From positions 1 to 49,845 of the forward strand of contig JAEUIH010000057.1 of the NCBI GenBank assembly GCA_016795105.1: 49,845 nt of DNA, read 5' to 3'. The stretch's first letter is position 1, and each line of letters begins with the position of its first letter. Made by a program: the position numbers and the translations under genes. Shown here piece by piece: positions 28,484 to 37,816 of the stretch. The stretch is from Planctomyces sp. (GTDB taxonomy: Bacteria; Planctomycetota; Planctomycetia; Planctomycetales; Planctomycetaceae). The notes under the pieces are model-generated. The model saw nothing but the letters and a program-made list of their open reading frames with translations. It was not told the DNA's origin and did no database searches.

Positions 28484-31400
28484 TCAGTTGCGAGTTACAG
28501 TTTCATCAAGGTTCAAAATCAGGTTGGCGATCAGAGTCCATGCGGCAGTTTCTTCTGCGGTCGCGATACCTCGTGGCGATGAGTCACCCGCCTGAATCAC
28601 TTTCATCGCTGCGTCGGGCTCGGTGAGGAACAGCGAACGCTGGGTCGCAAGGGCGTCCTGTACCAGGGTCAGTTCTTTGTCCGTGGGTCGACGAGAAACA
28701 ATCGTGCGGTAGAGGTATTCAATCCGTTCCGCATCGGAGCTGCCGCCTTCAGAAAGAGTTCGTTCTGCAAGTGCTCGGGCCGCTTCAAAGTGCTGGACAT
28801 CATTCATCAGCTGCAGAGCCTGTAGAGGCGTGTTACTGCGTTCGCGTCGATGGCAGGATTGTTCACGATTTGTCCCGTCGAAGTTGGTCAGGAACGGCGG
28901 AGGCGCTGTTCGCTTGATAAAGCAGTAAATACTTCTTCGGTAAAGGTTCGGGCCGGAGTCTTCCAGATAAAAACGGGTGTTGCTGTCTTCGTAGCCAACG
29001 GGTTCCCAGATATTTGGCGGTTGGTATGGCATGACGCCGCGACCACCCATTTCAAGGTTGATGAGTCCGCTCACGTACAGAGCATTGTCACGCAACTGCT
29101 CTGCATCAAGACGGAACCGGGGGCCTCGTGCATACAGTCGGTTCTCCGGATCACGACGCAGCATTTCGGGAGTCACGACAGACGATCGCCGAAACGCGGA
29201 AGTCAACAGCATCTGGCGAATGAGACCTTTCATATCCCAGCCGGATTCACGCCATGTGACTGCCAGCCAGTCGAGAAGTTCCGGATGGCTTGGCAGATGT
29301 CCCTGAGCACCAAAGTCGTCACTGGTTTTGACAAGGCCGACACCGAATAGCTGCTGCCAGATTCGATTGACAGTGACTCGCGCCGTGAGCGGGTTTTCTT
29401 CAGACAACAGCCATTGTGCAAGATCATGGCGGTTCGGCTGACCTTCGTTTTGAGCATCAGCCGCAGCGTGAGTTCGCAGGGGTGGAAGGAATCCGGGAAC
29501 ATTTGGTTTCACGGGTTCTCCCGGCTTATCATACTGACCTCGCAGCATCACAAACGCTTCTCGCGGCTTGTCAAGGTTTTTGAAGATCAGCGTTCCGGGG
29601 ATTGATTCTTCGAGACCCAGTCGTGAAGACTGAGCAGTCTGCCATTGTGATCGCAGGTCTGCGACCGGTGAATCGCTGAGTCGTTGAACGTGCTTCAGAT
29701 AGAACTGTCGAAGTTCGGCTTCCTGTTCGGGAGTCTTTTCAGCTGTTGGGCCCGCAGCAAGAAGCTTTGAAAGCGGTTCCGGAATTCCGGCCGGGTTTCC
29801 GCCTTTTCCTGTCTTCCACCATGCCTGAAATGAGGACAGAGGATCTTCATGCGGTGCGATATCTCCGGCAACCCGCAGATCATCCAGCCACATTCTTCCG
29901 CCGACCTGAGACAGAACCATCGATTTCAGTTGAGACCCGGGAGCAATGTTCAGCTTCTCAAACGGTACACTCACAAGCTGCCAATCAGCTGCGGGCGGAA
30001 TTTCGCCCATCGAAAAATGAGTTGAAGTGTTACGCAAGGCAGCTTCATCACCCCAGACGGCCCGTTTGTTTCCCTTGCCGTCGTCAAACTGAATGGCAAA
30101 CACTCGAGGAACGTACTTTGGATCGACTCGCAGCCAGAACTCGAGCCGACCATTCTGAGGAGCCGTAACCGGGATCAGAGACAGCTGAACGGTGACATCG
30201 AAATGACCGGAACTACTCAGCTCCAGAACGCGGTCGCCGGATTTCGCCCCAAACTCAGGCTTATAGACCCAGGGGACCGCATTTCTGGAAGTGTTCGTAA
30301 CGCGAGTTCCATACTGGAAGTCATCATCCATCAACGCATCCGAAACACTCTTCAGCAGAGCGGACTGAGCGTTGCCTTCACCACCGGCTGCGGCCGGTGC
30401 AGAGAGCGACGGGTCTGAATAAACGGCAACCTTCAACGCTTCATCGAGCGCTTTTCGAGCATCTTCAATCTGCAGGTCGGACTGAGTCAGTCGCTGTTGC
30501 TGCTCATTGGTAGGTACTTTCAGGAAGGGATTTGTGTTGCGAATGTTGCCATCCATGCCAGGGTCAGCGGCAGAGTAGAAAAACGCATAGAGTGAGTAAA
30601 AGTCTTTCGCGGAAAGCGGGTCAAACTTGTGATCGTGACAGACGGCACAGCCTCCAGTCAGACCCAGCCAGGTCTGTACTGTTGTTGATGTGCGATCCAC
30701 TGCATAACGATAAACCCATTCAGGCTCGATCGAACCACCCTCGCTGGTTGTCACATTGCAGCGGTTGAAGCCGGTTGCTATCAGCTGATCCTGAGTCGGT
30801 TCAGGCAGCAGATCGCCGGCGAGTTGCCATGTTGTAAACTGATCAAACGGCAGGTTCTGGTTATACGCTCGAATCACCCAGTCGCGATAAGCCCACATTT
30901 GACGCTCATTGTCAAGATGCAGCCCATGTGTGTCAGCGTACCGGGCAACGTCCAGCCAGTGTCGAGCCTGCTCTTCGCCGTAGCGCGGTGAAGCGAGGTA
31001 GCGGTCCACCATCTTTGCGTAGGCATCGTCAGAGGTGTCATTCAGATATTCGTCAACTTCCGAAATCTTTGGAGGCAAACCCGTCAGTACAAATGAAACG
31101 CGTCTGATCAGGGTCTCCCGATCGGCTTCAGGCTGAGGATTCAGACCTTCCTCCCGAAGTCGGCTGAGGAGAAAGGCGTCAATTGCAGAGGCAACCGTTC
31201 CGGATGGCGAATCAACTTGTGGCACCTCGGACTTTATCGGTGCTTCGAATGCCCAGTGCTTTTGATAGGGTGCTCCCTGTTCAATCCACTGCTTCAGAAC
31301 GTTCTTCTCAGCATCCGAGAGAGTCTTCTTTGTTTCCGGCGGAGGCATTACCGTTTCGGGATCGGTGGAGTGAATGCGTTTCCAGAGTTCACTGGCATCA

Positions 31401-31681
31401 ACGTTTCCCGGAACGACAGCTGCTGTTCCGGAAGACAGAACCGTATAAGCACCTTCCGGTGTATCAAGACGCAGATCTGCCTGACGTTTCTTTGCATCAA
31501 ATCCGTGACAGCTCAAACAATTCGTCGTCAATATCCCGCGGACATCTCTGTTGAACTGAATGGTTGCCTTTTGGTTTGCGTCAGCAGACGAACCGGGTTC
31601 CTGAGCACTTAACGAAGGAAGGGCTGGATACGTCAGCAGAACGCAGGACATCAGGAATGAATGGACGCCTCGAAATTGCAT
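28484..31681 (-). CDS. PSCyt1-DUF1549-DUF1553 secreted protein with a beta-sandwich-like insert
   Basis: A protein of 1065 residues from ATG 31681, which has GAGGG about eight bases upstream; an in-frame GTG lies three codons earlier. Signal peptide [20 protein letters not shown]. The PSCyt1 domain has CLSCH and VMPPPET; DUF1549 has [58 protein letters not shown] and [14 protein letters not shown]1553 has [37 protein letters not shown] and [19 protein letters not shown]. The centre (about residues 480-640) differs from the other two family members here: it has [18 protein letters not shown] and [12 protein letters not shown], like a carbohydrate-binding jelly-roll domain, without LamG features. 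This begins the run that continues with the DUF1501 partner. Confidence 0.93.
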   Translation of the reverse strand: MQFRGVHSFLMSCVLLTYPALPSLSAQEPGSSADANQKATIQFNRDVRGILTTNCLSCHGFDAKKRQADLRLDTPEGAYTVLSSGTAAVVPGNVDASELWKRIHSTDPETVMPPPETKKTLSDAEKNVLKQWIEQGAPYQKHWAFEAPIKSEVPQVDSPSGTVASAIDAFLLSRLREEGLNPQPEADRETLIRRVSFVLTGLPPKISEVDEYLNDTSDDAYAKMVDRYLASPRYGEEQARHWLDVARYADTHGLHLDNERQMWAYRDWVIRAYNQNLPFDQFTTWQLAGDLLPEPTQDQLIATGFNRCNVTTSEGGSIEPEWVYRYAVDRTSTTVQTWLGLTGGCAVCHDHKFDPLSAKDFYSLYAFFYSAADPGMDGNIRNTNPFLKVPTNEQQQRLTQSDLQIEDARKALDEALKVAVYSDPSLSAPAAAGGEGNAQSALLKSVSDALMDDDFQYGTRVTNTSRNAVPWVYKPEFGAKSGDRVLELSSSGHFDVTVQLSLIPVTAPQNGRLEFWLRVDPKYVPRVFAIQFDDGKGNKRAVWGDEAALRNTSTHFSMGEIPPAADWQLVSVPFEKLNIAPGSQLKSMVLSQVGGRMWLDDLRVAGDIAPHEDPLSSFQAWWKTGKGGNPAGIPEPLSKLLAAGPTAEKTPEQEAELRQFYLKHVQRLSDSPVADLRSQWQTAQSSRLGLEESIPGTLIFKNLDKPREAFVMLRGQYDKPGEPVKPNVPGFLPPLRTHAAADAQNEGQPNRHDLAQWLLSEENPLTARVTVNRIWQQLFGVGLVKTSDDFGAQGHLPSHPELLDWLAVTWRESGWDMKGLIRQMLLTSAFRRSSVVTPEMLRRDPENRLYARGPRFRLDAEQLRDNALYVSGLINLEMGGRGVMPYQPPNIWEPVGYEDSNTRFYLEDSGPNLYRRSIYCFIKRTAPPPFLTNFDGTNREQSCHRRERSNTPLQALQLMNDVQHFEAARALAERTLSEGGSSDAERIEYLYRTIVSRRPTDKELTLVQDALATQRSLFLTEPDAAMKVIQAGDSSPRGIATAEETAAWTLIANLILNLDETVTRN

Positions 31682-31794
31682 GTACAGCACCCTCAGCAGG
31701 ATGGAGGAACAATCAGGGGATCAACAGTTTACGCCGAAATCCGACAAAGTGATACTACTACTGAACGGAAGTCACTCGGCATTTGCTGGTTACA

Positions 31795-31813
31795 AAAATC
31801 CGTTCGGGATTTT
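31795..31813 (-). terminator. Factor-independent terminator after the aldolase-like gene
   Basis: AAAATCC (31795-31801) and GGATTTT (31807-31813) form a perfect stem around GTTCG. Read on the minus strand, the stem runs into TTTTTG, 48 bases after the stop codon at 31861. It separates the 35663-31861 unit from the PSCyt1/DUF1501 genes. The rest of the gap 31682-31860 presumably carries the promoter of the PSCyt1 gene; I see no clear box. Confidence 0.75.
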
Positions 31814-31860
31814 GTTGACTTTTGCAGAACCGGGTTCCCCTTGCATCCGTCCGAGGATTC

Positions 31861-32934
31861 TCAGCGAATTCTCAGTCGAACCGCATCGCCGATCGTCAGG
31901 TCCAGCGCCTGTTTTGTCAGATCCAGAAGTGACGAACAGTGATCGACTGCAATCATCGTGGCGCCCGGTGCCCCAAGGATCTCCGGGAAGTGACTCTGAC
32001 ATGGATCGCCGCTTGTCGAGAATCGATGTCCGGATTTGAAGGCGGAAGAGCAGCCGGAAGAGCAAGCGGAATTGAAGACAGCCCACCCGGCATTGAGGAC
32101 TGCTCTCTGCAGAGTTGGACGAGAGAGGATTCGGCATTCTGCGATGACCGGTGTTTCCTGAAGAAGAGAGCTGTCAGCAAAGTCCGTGATGTGGTGACAG
32201 GGAATCAGTTCAAGGTTCGAAGGATGGCCTGTTAAGAACAATCGCTGGGCGCCAGGGCACTCTCTGCGAATCAGCTCCAGCGTGTGCCTGAGAACATTGA
32301 CGGCGTCACATTTTTGTGCTGCCAGTCCGAGCCCCGTATGCTCCTCTGGAAGTGCCTCAGGCAGTGGACCGAACACACCAAGAACGTTCAGCCCATCAAG
32401 TCGACTTGCTGCGATAGCGAGGCGTTGTGCATCATAGCCGGGACGCACGCCATTCCATTTGCGTCCAGCATCGACTTCAATAAAGACTCCAATCGTCTTT
32501 CGATGTCGCTGAGCAGCTCTGGCGAGAAGTTCTGCGTGATAGAAGTGATCAATGGTTGCAGTCACAGAGGTCTGCGGAGTCAACAGTTTCAGAAGAACAT
32601 CGGCCTGCTCATCGGTTGCCGCGGGTTCTCGGACCAGAAGATGGTCGAACCTCTGCTGAGCAGCAACCAGAGCAGCGGAGACAGTGTCGCAGACAACGTC
32701 TCCACAAATCCTGGCTGGCAGGATGGTTGATTCACTTTGGTGATTTGGCTCATTCAGCCCAGTTGACTCCGGCGATGCGAGTGTATTGATCGCGCATTTC
32801 AGGCTTGCCAGAAGCTGAGATTCGCTGTGATGAATGCACAGCCCCCATCGGACTTGAGCCGTTGTCGCAGAATGAACACTTCGTCTGAGCAGTCGATCGA
32901 GTTCCTGAAGGTCGTACGTGAGAGAAACCGTCAA
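31861..32934 (-). CDS. Degenerate D-threonine aldolase / alanine-racemase-fold protein
   Basis: A 357-residue protein resembling the D-threonine aldolase / D-serine dehydratase-like group (alanine racemase N-terminal barrel). The best match is GVFIEVDAGRKWNGVRPG with the following LAIAASRLDGLNVLGVFG, plus ICGDVVCDTVSAALVAA. In active members the N-terminal segment carries a PLP-binding Lys (RPHxKTHK); here the equivalent stretch reads RWGLCIHHSESQ, without Lys. The C-terminus stops at IGDAVRLRIR, before the metal-binding HxC/HxD segment usual in the family. It may thus be a pseudoenzyme or have a changed role. It starts with TTG, overlapping the stop of the upstream gene (TTGA). An error or an undetected start cannot be excluded. 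Confidence 0.7.
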   Translation of the reverse strand: MTVSLTYDLQELDRLLRRSVHSATTAQVRWGLCIHHSESQLLASLKCAINTLASPESTGLNEPNHQSESTILPARICGDVVCDTVSAALVAAQQRFDHLLVREPAATDEQADVLLKLLTPQTSVTATIDHFYHAELLARAAQRHRKTIGVFIEVDAGRKWNGVRPGYDAQRLAIAASRLDGLNVLGVFGPLPEALPEEHTGLGLAAQKCDAVNVLRHTLELIRRECPGAQRLFLTGHPSNLELIPCHHITDFADSSLLQETPVIAECRILSRPTLQRAVLNAGWAVFNSACSSGCSSAFKSGHRFSTSGDPCQSHFPEILGAPGATMIAVDHCSSLLDLTKQALDLTIGDAVRLRIR

Positions 32935-35663
32935 CGAACTTTCTCCCCGAGTTTTGACTGAAGGGCCTGAGCTTTCGCCTTGCGAGACTCATTTCCCCAG
33001 GCAGGATAAAGAGTGTTGACAACACCCAGAATTCGTCTGGCGTCGGCGTCCTTTCCACGTTCAACAGCCATCGCTGCGACCTGCAGGGACGCTTCGAGCC
33101 ATGGATCACTTCCCTGCGGGCTTTTCTTCAGGATTGTCTGCCAGAATTGTTCGGTCGCAGCTCCACCCGCGTTTGTCCCAACAGACATTTCCGTACTTCC
33201 TCCGGCTGCGATCAGGACGGCAATCTTTTGCATGTCGTCCGGGTCGAGAGACTGCGAGAGAATCACGCTAAGCAGCCTGTCCCTCGCCGAATTCTTTCCT
33301 GTACGTCCACCGGCCAGCGATTGTTGTTCAAAGAGCTGCACGATCGAGATGAACGGTGTGGCGGATGGCTTCCAGCCCGGTTTGGTGACAATGTCAACAA
33401 CGTCGCTGCTCAGCGTGAGAACAGAGTTGGCGACGACTAAATCTCCAGGGTGCTTCGGTTGTGCCGTGTGAAATGTGTGCAGGGTTTGGATACATCGAAG
33501 TCTGTCCTTCGATGTAAGTTCTGCAATGTGAGAAAGTGATTCAGCGATGATCTGCTGGTCTGCTTTTCCGTAAGCCGTGTGAATCATTCGCACAACATGA
33601 AAGCGGGCATTCCATAAGCGGCTTTGTTCAGCCGAAAGAGTCAGCGACGATACTCGATCGGGATACGATTCGAGCCATTCCTGAAGCTGATTCCAGTCGT
33701 CGATCGAAGATTGTTTGTTGAGACTGCTTAACTGGACTTCAGCCGCCAGCAGAACCAACTCAGCTTTTTGTTCTTCCAGACTCGGCCCGATAGAATCCGT
33801 TGGCGCGTTTATGATCTCTTTGACGGCCACAGGAAAGTCCTTGCGAATCGCAATAAAGCGGTCGTTGTCGGGCGCATCAGATGGCATTTGCTGTAAGAGG
33901 TGCTGTGTTGGGAACTGTGTCAGCAGACGGCCGCATTCCACGAGTGGAGTGAGACCGGGTGAAGGCTGAGAGTCAACGGTTGCTTTGTGGATGGACAGAT
34001 ATTGCTCCGCGGACTCGATTGGCGCTCGAGTCTTCAGAAAGAGTGCCAGCCATTCACGAGCACGCGTTTCCGTGGGGAGGCCGTTGTAGTTCTGAAGATG
34101 CTGATTAAGCGCCGAACGATACTGTTCGTGGGCCGCCGTCGTCGCCTCAGCTTTTGGCAGTTTTTGTGCCATGACGAAGATCGTCAGCAAATCGGCCGCG
34201 GCCGCTGAAGTGAGATCACTCTGTGCTGTGGCCATGTCTTTTGCTGACGCGAGGTGCGTCTCCGCTGCCGGCCAGTCACCAATCTGAACGCACAGCTCGC
34301 CGGTCTTCAGAGTCAAAGCAGTACGAACGGAATCTGAAAGTCGGACTTTGGTATCGCTGAGGAGTCGCACGATTGAGTTGATCGCTTCCTGCCGATTTCC
34401 GGTTGCCTCAAGTCGTTCGACATCAGCCATCAGGTCCACAGCTTCCACGCCAAACCTGCGGACTCGATGGAATCGCCGAGTCACGGAGTTGGCACAGTCC
34501 AGCCACACTCCGTTCAGCCGAACCGAAAGTTCGTCGAAGCGTTTTAGAAACTGTTCTTCGGCGAGGCGGCGAGGTTCAGGCTTGTTGAGGATACTAATGG
34601 TTTCATAATTTGCCAGCAGAAGCTCAAGTTCCAGAAACTGCAGTTCCTGACTGGCTGCCCTGAGGTCTGTCGGTACGCCCTGGAGGACATCCATTCCTTC
34701 AGAAGGATGTCCCTGCTTCAGGGCCGTTCGAACTCGAAGACTGGCCTGCGCGACTTGTTGCGATATCGTGGGTGACGGAGTGTTGAGGACGCCCAGTCGC
34801 AGTTCGAGTGTCTTATCGTCACGACGATTCAATTGGAGTTCAGCAGCAAGAACAGCGATCCGATAACGAAGTTCTTCGTCTGTAGTGCTGCGTGCAAGTT
34901 GCTGAGTCATTTCATCTGCTTTAGAGGCTATGGCTGTCAGAGTATCCGCTGTCGGGGGCGATTCGGATTGATGGACCAATGTCTGCAGCGTGAGAATTTC
35001 AGCGATCGCAAGCCGGGTACGTTCCCGGAGTTGGCGAACACTGGTTGCGTCCAGATCACGACGGATTTGTTCAAGTTGTTTCAGAAGTGCTTCCGCCAGC
35101 AGCAGCGCCTGTTCGAGGCGAGGTGTTCGAAAGCTGGTCTCCCTCGATGATTCTGAGGGCGATGATTTTGAGGGCGATGAATTGGGGAGTGATGCTGTTG
35201 TTGAGGATGTGCGCGGTACTGAACCTGAATCCGGATGAGTGAGCCATGTGCCGGCCTGATCAACAGTATCCTGCATCCGCACCGATTGAATGAGAAGCTC
35301 GATCTGCTGCAGCCGCAGCCGGAGTTCACGTTCTGGGTGGACAATATTTGCCTTGAGGAACTCCGTGATCTGCTCGATGGTATGATCCATCAGGCCTGTT
35401 CTGTTCACGGAGGGTGCCTGCCATGCGTGGGCAGCGTGGCAGTCGCTGAGGATTCCCTGCCAGTCGGCTTTTTCGTCCACGGTGGTTGCGCGAGCAAGGT
35501 TCTGTTCACAAAATTGCTCGGCGCTTCGGAACATCGAACGGGCCAGCAATTGTCGCACGAATTCCGCTTCGCCGTCTCGCTGTGCCAGGGCAGAGTCGGC
35601 GGAAAACAGCAGGCTTCCCGCCACTATCCAGCCGCAAATCATCGTGCGAATGAGCGTATTCAT
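32931..35663 (-). CDS. Large secreted helical-repeat-like protein of unknown function
   Basis: A 910-residue protein that I do not recognise. I place the start at ATG 35663 because MNTLIRTMICGWIVAGSLLF, with SADSALAQ after it, is a clean signal peptide; a GTG 20 codons earlier opens the same frame. The mature part is rich in Leu, Glu, Gln, Ala and Ser, with many short amphipathic helices (for example QLLARSMFRSAEQFCEQNL, WPAAETHLASAKDMA), suggesting TPR-like alpha-solenoid structure, though no textbook TPR set is clear. A Ser/Pro-rich linker (SSPSKSSPSESS, near residue 180) comes from short repeats in the DNA. The next gene begins inside its stop codon, so the two are translationally coupled. 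It diverges from the propeller gene at 35775 across 111 bases. Confidence 0.75.
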   Translation of the reverse strand: MNTLIRTMICGWIVAGSLLFSADSALAQRDGEAEFVRQLLARSMFRSAEQFCEQNLARATTVDEKADWQGILSDCHAAHAWQAPSVNRTGLMDHTIEQITEFLKANIVHPERELRLRLQQIELLIQSVRMQDTVDQAGTWLTHPDSGSVPRTSSTTASLPNSSPSKSSPSESSRETSFRTPRLEQALLLAEALLKQLEQIRRDLDATSVRQLRERTRLAIAEILTLQTLVHQSESPPTADTLTAIASKADEMTQQLARSTTDEELRYRIAVLAAELQLNRRDDKTLELRLGVLNTPSPTISQQVAQASLRVRTALKQGHPSEGMDVLQGVPTDLRAASQELQFLELELLLANYETISILNKPEPRRLAEEQFLKRFDELSVRLNGVWLDCANSVTRRFHRVRRFGVEAVDLMADVERLEATGNRQEAINSIVRLLSDTKVRLSDSVRTALTLKTGELCVQIGDWPAAETHLASAKDMATAQSDLTSAAAADLLTIFVMAQKLPKAEATTAAHEQYRSALNQHLQNYNGLPTETRAREWLALFLKTRAPIESAEQYLSIHKATVDSQPSPGLTPLVECGRLLTQFPTQHLLQQMPSDAPDNDRFIAIRKDFPVAVKEIINAPTDSIGPSLEEQKAELVLLAAEVQLSSLNKQSSIDDWNQLQEWLESYPDRVSSLTLSAEQSRLWNARFHVVRMIHTAYGKADQQIIAESLSHIAELTSKDRLRCIQTLHTFHTAQPKHPGDLVVANSVLTLSSDVVDIVTKPGWKPSATPFISIVQLFEQQSLAGGRTGKNSARDRLLSVILSQSLDPDDMQKIAVLIAAGGSTEMSVGTNAGGAATEQFWQTILKKSPQGSDPWLEASLQVAAMAVERGKDADARRILGVVNTLYPAWGNESRKAKAQALQSKLGEKVR

Positions 35664-35774
35664 ATGACTTGGAAGGTTATCCGGGTTAACGGAAAATTCA
35701 CAGACCGCCGTGGCTGGCCTCACGGTTCCTTAACAATTCCTCAACATTCTTCATCTGCTGAAATTTCTTTTTGA

Positions 35775-37067
35775 ATGATGTGGTTCTTCAAACAGGTTGA
35801 ACAGATGGCAAGCTTGCAGTTGCAGCGATTGAGTCGGTCTGAGGCGGTTCTTTTGTTGATCGCATCAGCACTGGGTATCGTGTCGCTTTATACCCTGTTT
35901 CATTTTAACAGCGTTGGCGCTGCGGATCGACCTCTGAATCCCGGCGAACTGGCTTTTGTCCCGCGAATTGAGTTGATTGGTACGGCCGAGATCCCTGGTG
36001 ATCAGCCTGATTTATCCGGCGATCAGACAATTTTGGAGAACGGCGAACTGGCCGGTCGAATTGGCGGATTTTCAGCGATTGATGCAACTGAAAATCCGGG
36101 CGTGTATCGAGTACTTCCAGACCGTGGACCTGACGACGGAGCGACTTCGTATCGATGTCGTTCTCATCTGCTCAAGATTCAAATTGATCCTCAAGCGGTA
36201 AGCCGAGTGAATGTGGAACTGCTTGCAACCGAATATTTGACCGATGAGCTCGGCCGAGGCTGGTACGGATCGTCGACTGCTCCTGTTTCTTCCGACTCTG
36301 CAGGTCGGTTGGATCCGGAAGGTCTGCGAACGTTGCCGGGGGGCCGTTTCCTTCTGTCAGATGAATATGGTCCATCGATCCTCGAGTTTGCATCGAACGG
36401 TCGTCTGGTTCGCTCATGGCAGGTTCCTCAGCATATGCAGGTGGAGCATCCTGCGGCCACGAAGCAGGAAGAGAATGCCTTAAATCAACGAGGACGCGCT
36501 TCTAACAAAGGGATTGAAGGACTTGCTGTTTCGCATGATGGACAATTTGCAGTTGGCCTGTTTCAGCAGGCACTCCTGCAGGACTCTGTTCGATCTCCAG
36601 AGAAGGGAACTCCATCGGGTAACGTCGCCAGATTGCTGGTGATTGATCGGGAAACTCAGGAGTCAAAAGAGTACTTGTATGAACTGGAGTCCTCTGAATT
36701 TGGAACCAATGAGATCCTCGCTGCCGGTCCCGATCAGTATCTGGTGATTGAAAAGGACGGACTTAGCGGAAACGAAGCTGCATTCCGAAAACTGATGCTG
36801 ATATCCACGGTCGGAGCGACTGACGTAACCGGCATGGATTGTTCATTCGCGGAAGGAATTCCTTCGCACGTCAAACCCGTGACAAAAACAGAGTTTCTGG
36901 ATTTTCTGAACCCTGCATTTGGCCTTGCAGGTGATTCAATGCCCGAGAAGATTGAAGGCCTGACCTGGGGCCCCCCTCTGGCAGATGGTCGCAAAACGCT
37001 GATCGTCGTTGTGGACAACGACTTCGAATACACGGCACCGTCCCGAATTTGGGTGTTCGCTCTTTAG
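35775..37067 (+). CDS. Phytase/esterase-like propeller protein, membrane-anchored or secreted
   Basis: A 430-residue protein resembling the 'esterase-like activity of phytase' family (PF13449). The N-terminus carries one hydrophobic helix (VLLLIASALGIVSLYTL, residues 25-41), either an anchor or an uncleaved signal. The rest has the family run: GGFSAIDATENPGVYRVLPD, DPEGLRTLPGGRFLLSDEYG, ASNKGIEGLAVSHDG, ILAAGPDQYLVIEKDG and KIEGLTWGPPLADG near the end with VVVDNDFE. The alternating short strands fit a beta-propeller. The activity is uncertain, since the family name rests on few studied members. ATG 35775 is used; an in-frame ATG at 35805 is possible. apt follows after 162 bases and may have its own promoter. 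Confidence 0.82.
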   Translation: MMWFFKQVEQMASLQLQRLSRSEAVLLLIASALGIVSLYTLFHFNSVGAADRPLNPGELAFVPRIELIGTAEIPGDQPDLSGDQTILENGELAGRIGGFSAIDATENPGVYRVLPDRGPDDGATSYRCRSHLLKIQIDPQAVSRVNVELLATEYLTDELGRGWYGSSTAPVSSDSAGRLDPEGLRTLPGGRFLLSDEYGPSILEFASNGRLVRSWQVPQHMQVEHPAATKQEENALNQRGRASNKGIEGLAVSHDGQFAVGLFQQALLQDSVRSPEKGTPSGNVARLLVIDRETQESKEYLYELESSEFGTNEILAAGPDQYLVIEKDGLSGNEAAFRKLMLISTVGATDVTGMDCSFAEGIPSHVKPVTKTEFLDFLNPAFGLAGDSMPEKIEGLTWGPPLADGRKTLIVVVDNDFEYTAPSRIWVFAL

Positions 37068-37229
37068 ACCTGATTTTGCGGCTTGCCCGACCCTGTGGCC
37101 TTACTGATTTTTGCTGCGAAACCGGATTTTCGGTCATCTGAACGCAGTGACTGAAAGTTGGACGATGTGCTAGACTGAAGAACAGCGAGTCAATCATTCG
37201 GTGGTCTTCAGCGCAGGTATTTCGTCTCC

Positions 37230-37763
37230 ATGAACCTCAAGAACTACGTTCGTTCCGTTGCTGATTTCCCTAAGCCCGGGATCATGTTTCGGGACATTAC
37301 TCCGTTATTGAAGTCGTCTCAGGCAATGGCGACAGTGATTGAACGGCTTGCCGAGCCCTACCGCAATCTCGGCATTACTGCGGTCATGGCCGCGGAAGCT
37401 CGAGGGTTTATGTTTGGAGCCCCATTGGCTCTCGCATTAGGTGTCGGATTTGTTCCGGTTCGCAAACCTGGCAAGCTTCCATGGAAAACAGAGACCTTCA
37501 GTTACGACCTGGAATACGGTTCTGATTCGCTCCAGATTCATGTGGATGCTGTAGGTCCCGGCGACCGAGTGCTTCTGGTGGACGACCTGCTGGCGACTGG
37601 CGGTACCGTGGAGGCCTGTCTGAAACTTGCTCAAAAACAGCAGGCTGAAGTCATTGGTGCAGCGTTCGTGATCGAGCTGGCGTTTTTGAAGGGAAGGAGC
37701 CGGCTGCCGGGTCTGAATGTGGAGAGCTTGATTACGTACCATACTGAGGATCCGGATGAGTAG
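37230..37763 (+). CDS. apt: Adenine phosphoribosyltransferase
   Basis: Joins adenine and PRPP to make AMP in purine salvage, in the cytoplasm. The 177 residues match the usual length. Landmarks are the N-terminal [45 protein letters not shown] and the PRPP-binding motif [16 protein letters not shown]. The start ATG 37230 fits the family N-terminus although no clear ribosome site precedes it. A hairpin terminator follows the stop codon after seven bases. Confidence 0.97.
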   Translation: MNLKNYVRSVADFPKPGIMFRDITPLLKSSQAMATVIERLAEPYRNLGITAVMAAEARGFMFGAPLALALGVGFVPVRKPGKLPWKTETFSYDLEYGSDSLQIHVDAVGPGDRVLLVDDLLATGGTVEACLKLAQKQQAEVIGAAFVIELAFLKGRSRLPGLNVESLITYHTEDPDE

Positions 37764-37770
37764 CGACGGC

Positions 37771-37800
37771 GTGGGATCGCGGAGCGATCCACGACTTTTT
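37771..37800 (+). terminator. Factor-independent terminator after apt
   Basis: GTGGGATCGC (37771-37780), loop GGA, and GCGATCCAC (37784-37792) pair with one bulged base; ACTTTTT follows. The GATCGC-GGA-GCGATC core is another hairpin with a GGA loop, like those of the dispersed repeats. The next gene starts 17 bases after the T-run, so read-through may serve it. Confidence 0.8.
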
Positions 37801-37816
37801 GAAGGATCGCGGCGGG

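Noticed and set aside
37140-37180. A possible promoter box (TAGACT) upstream of apt
   Set aside because: No matching -35 box at a proper distance; one hexamer is not enough evidence.
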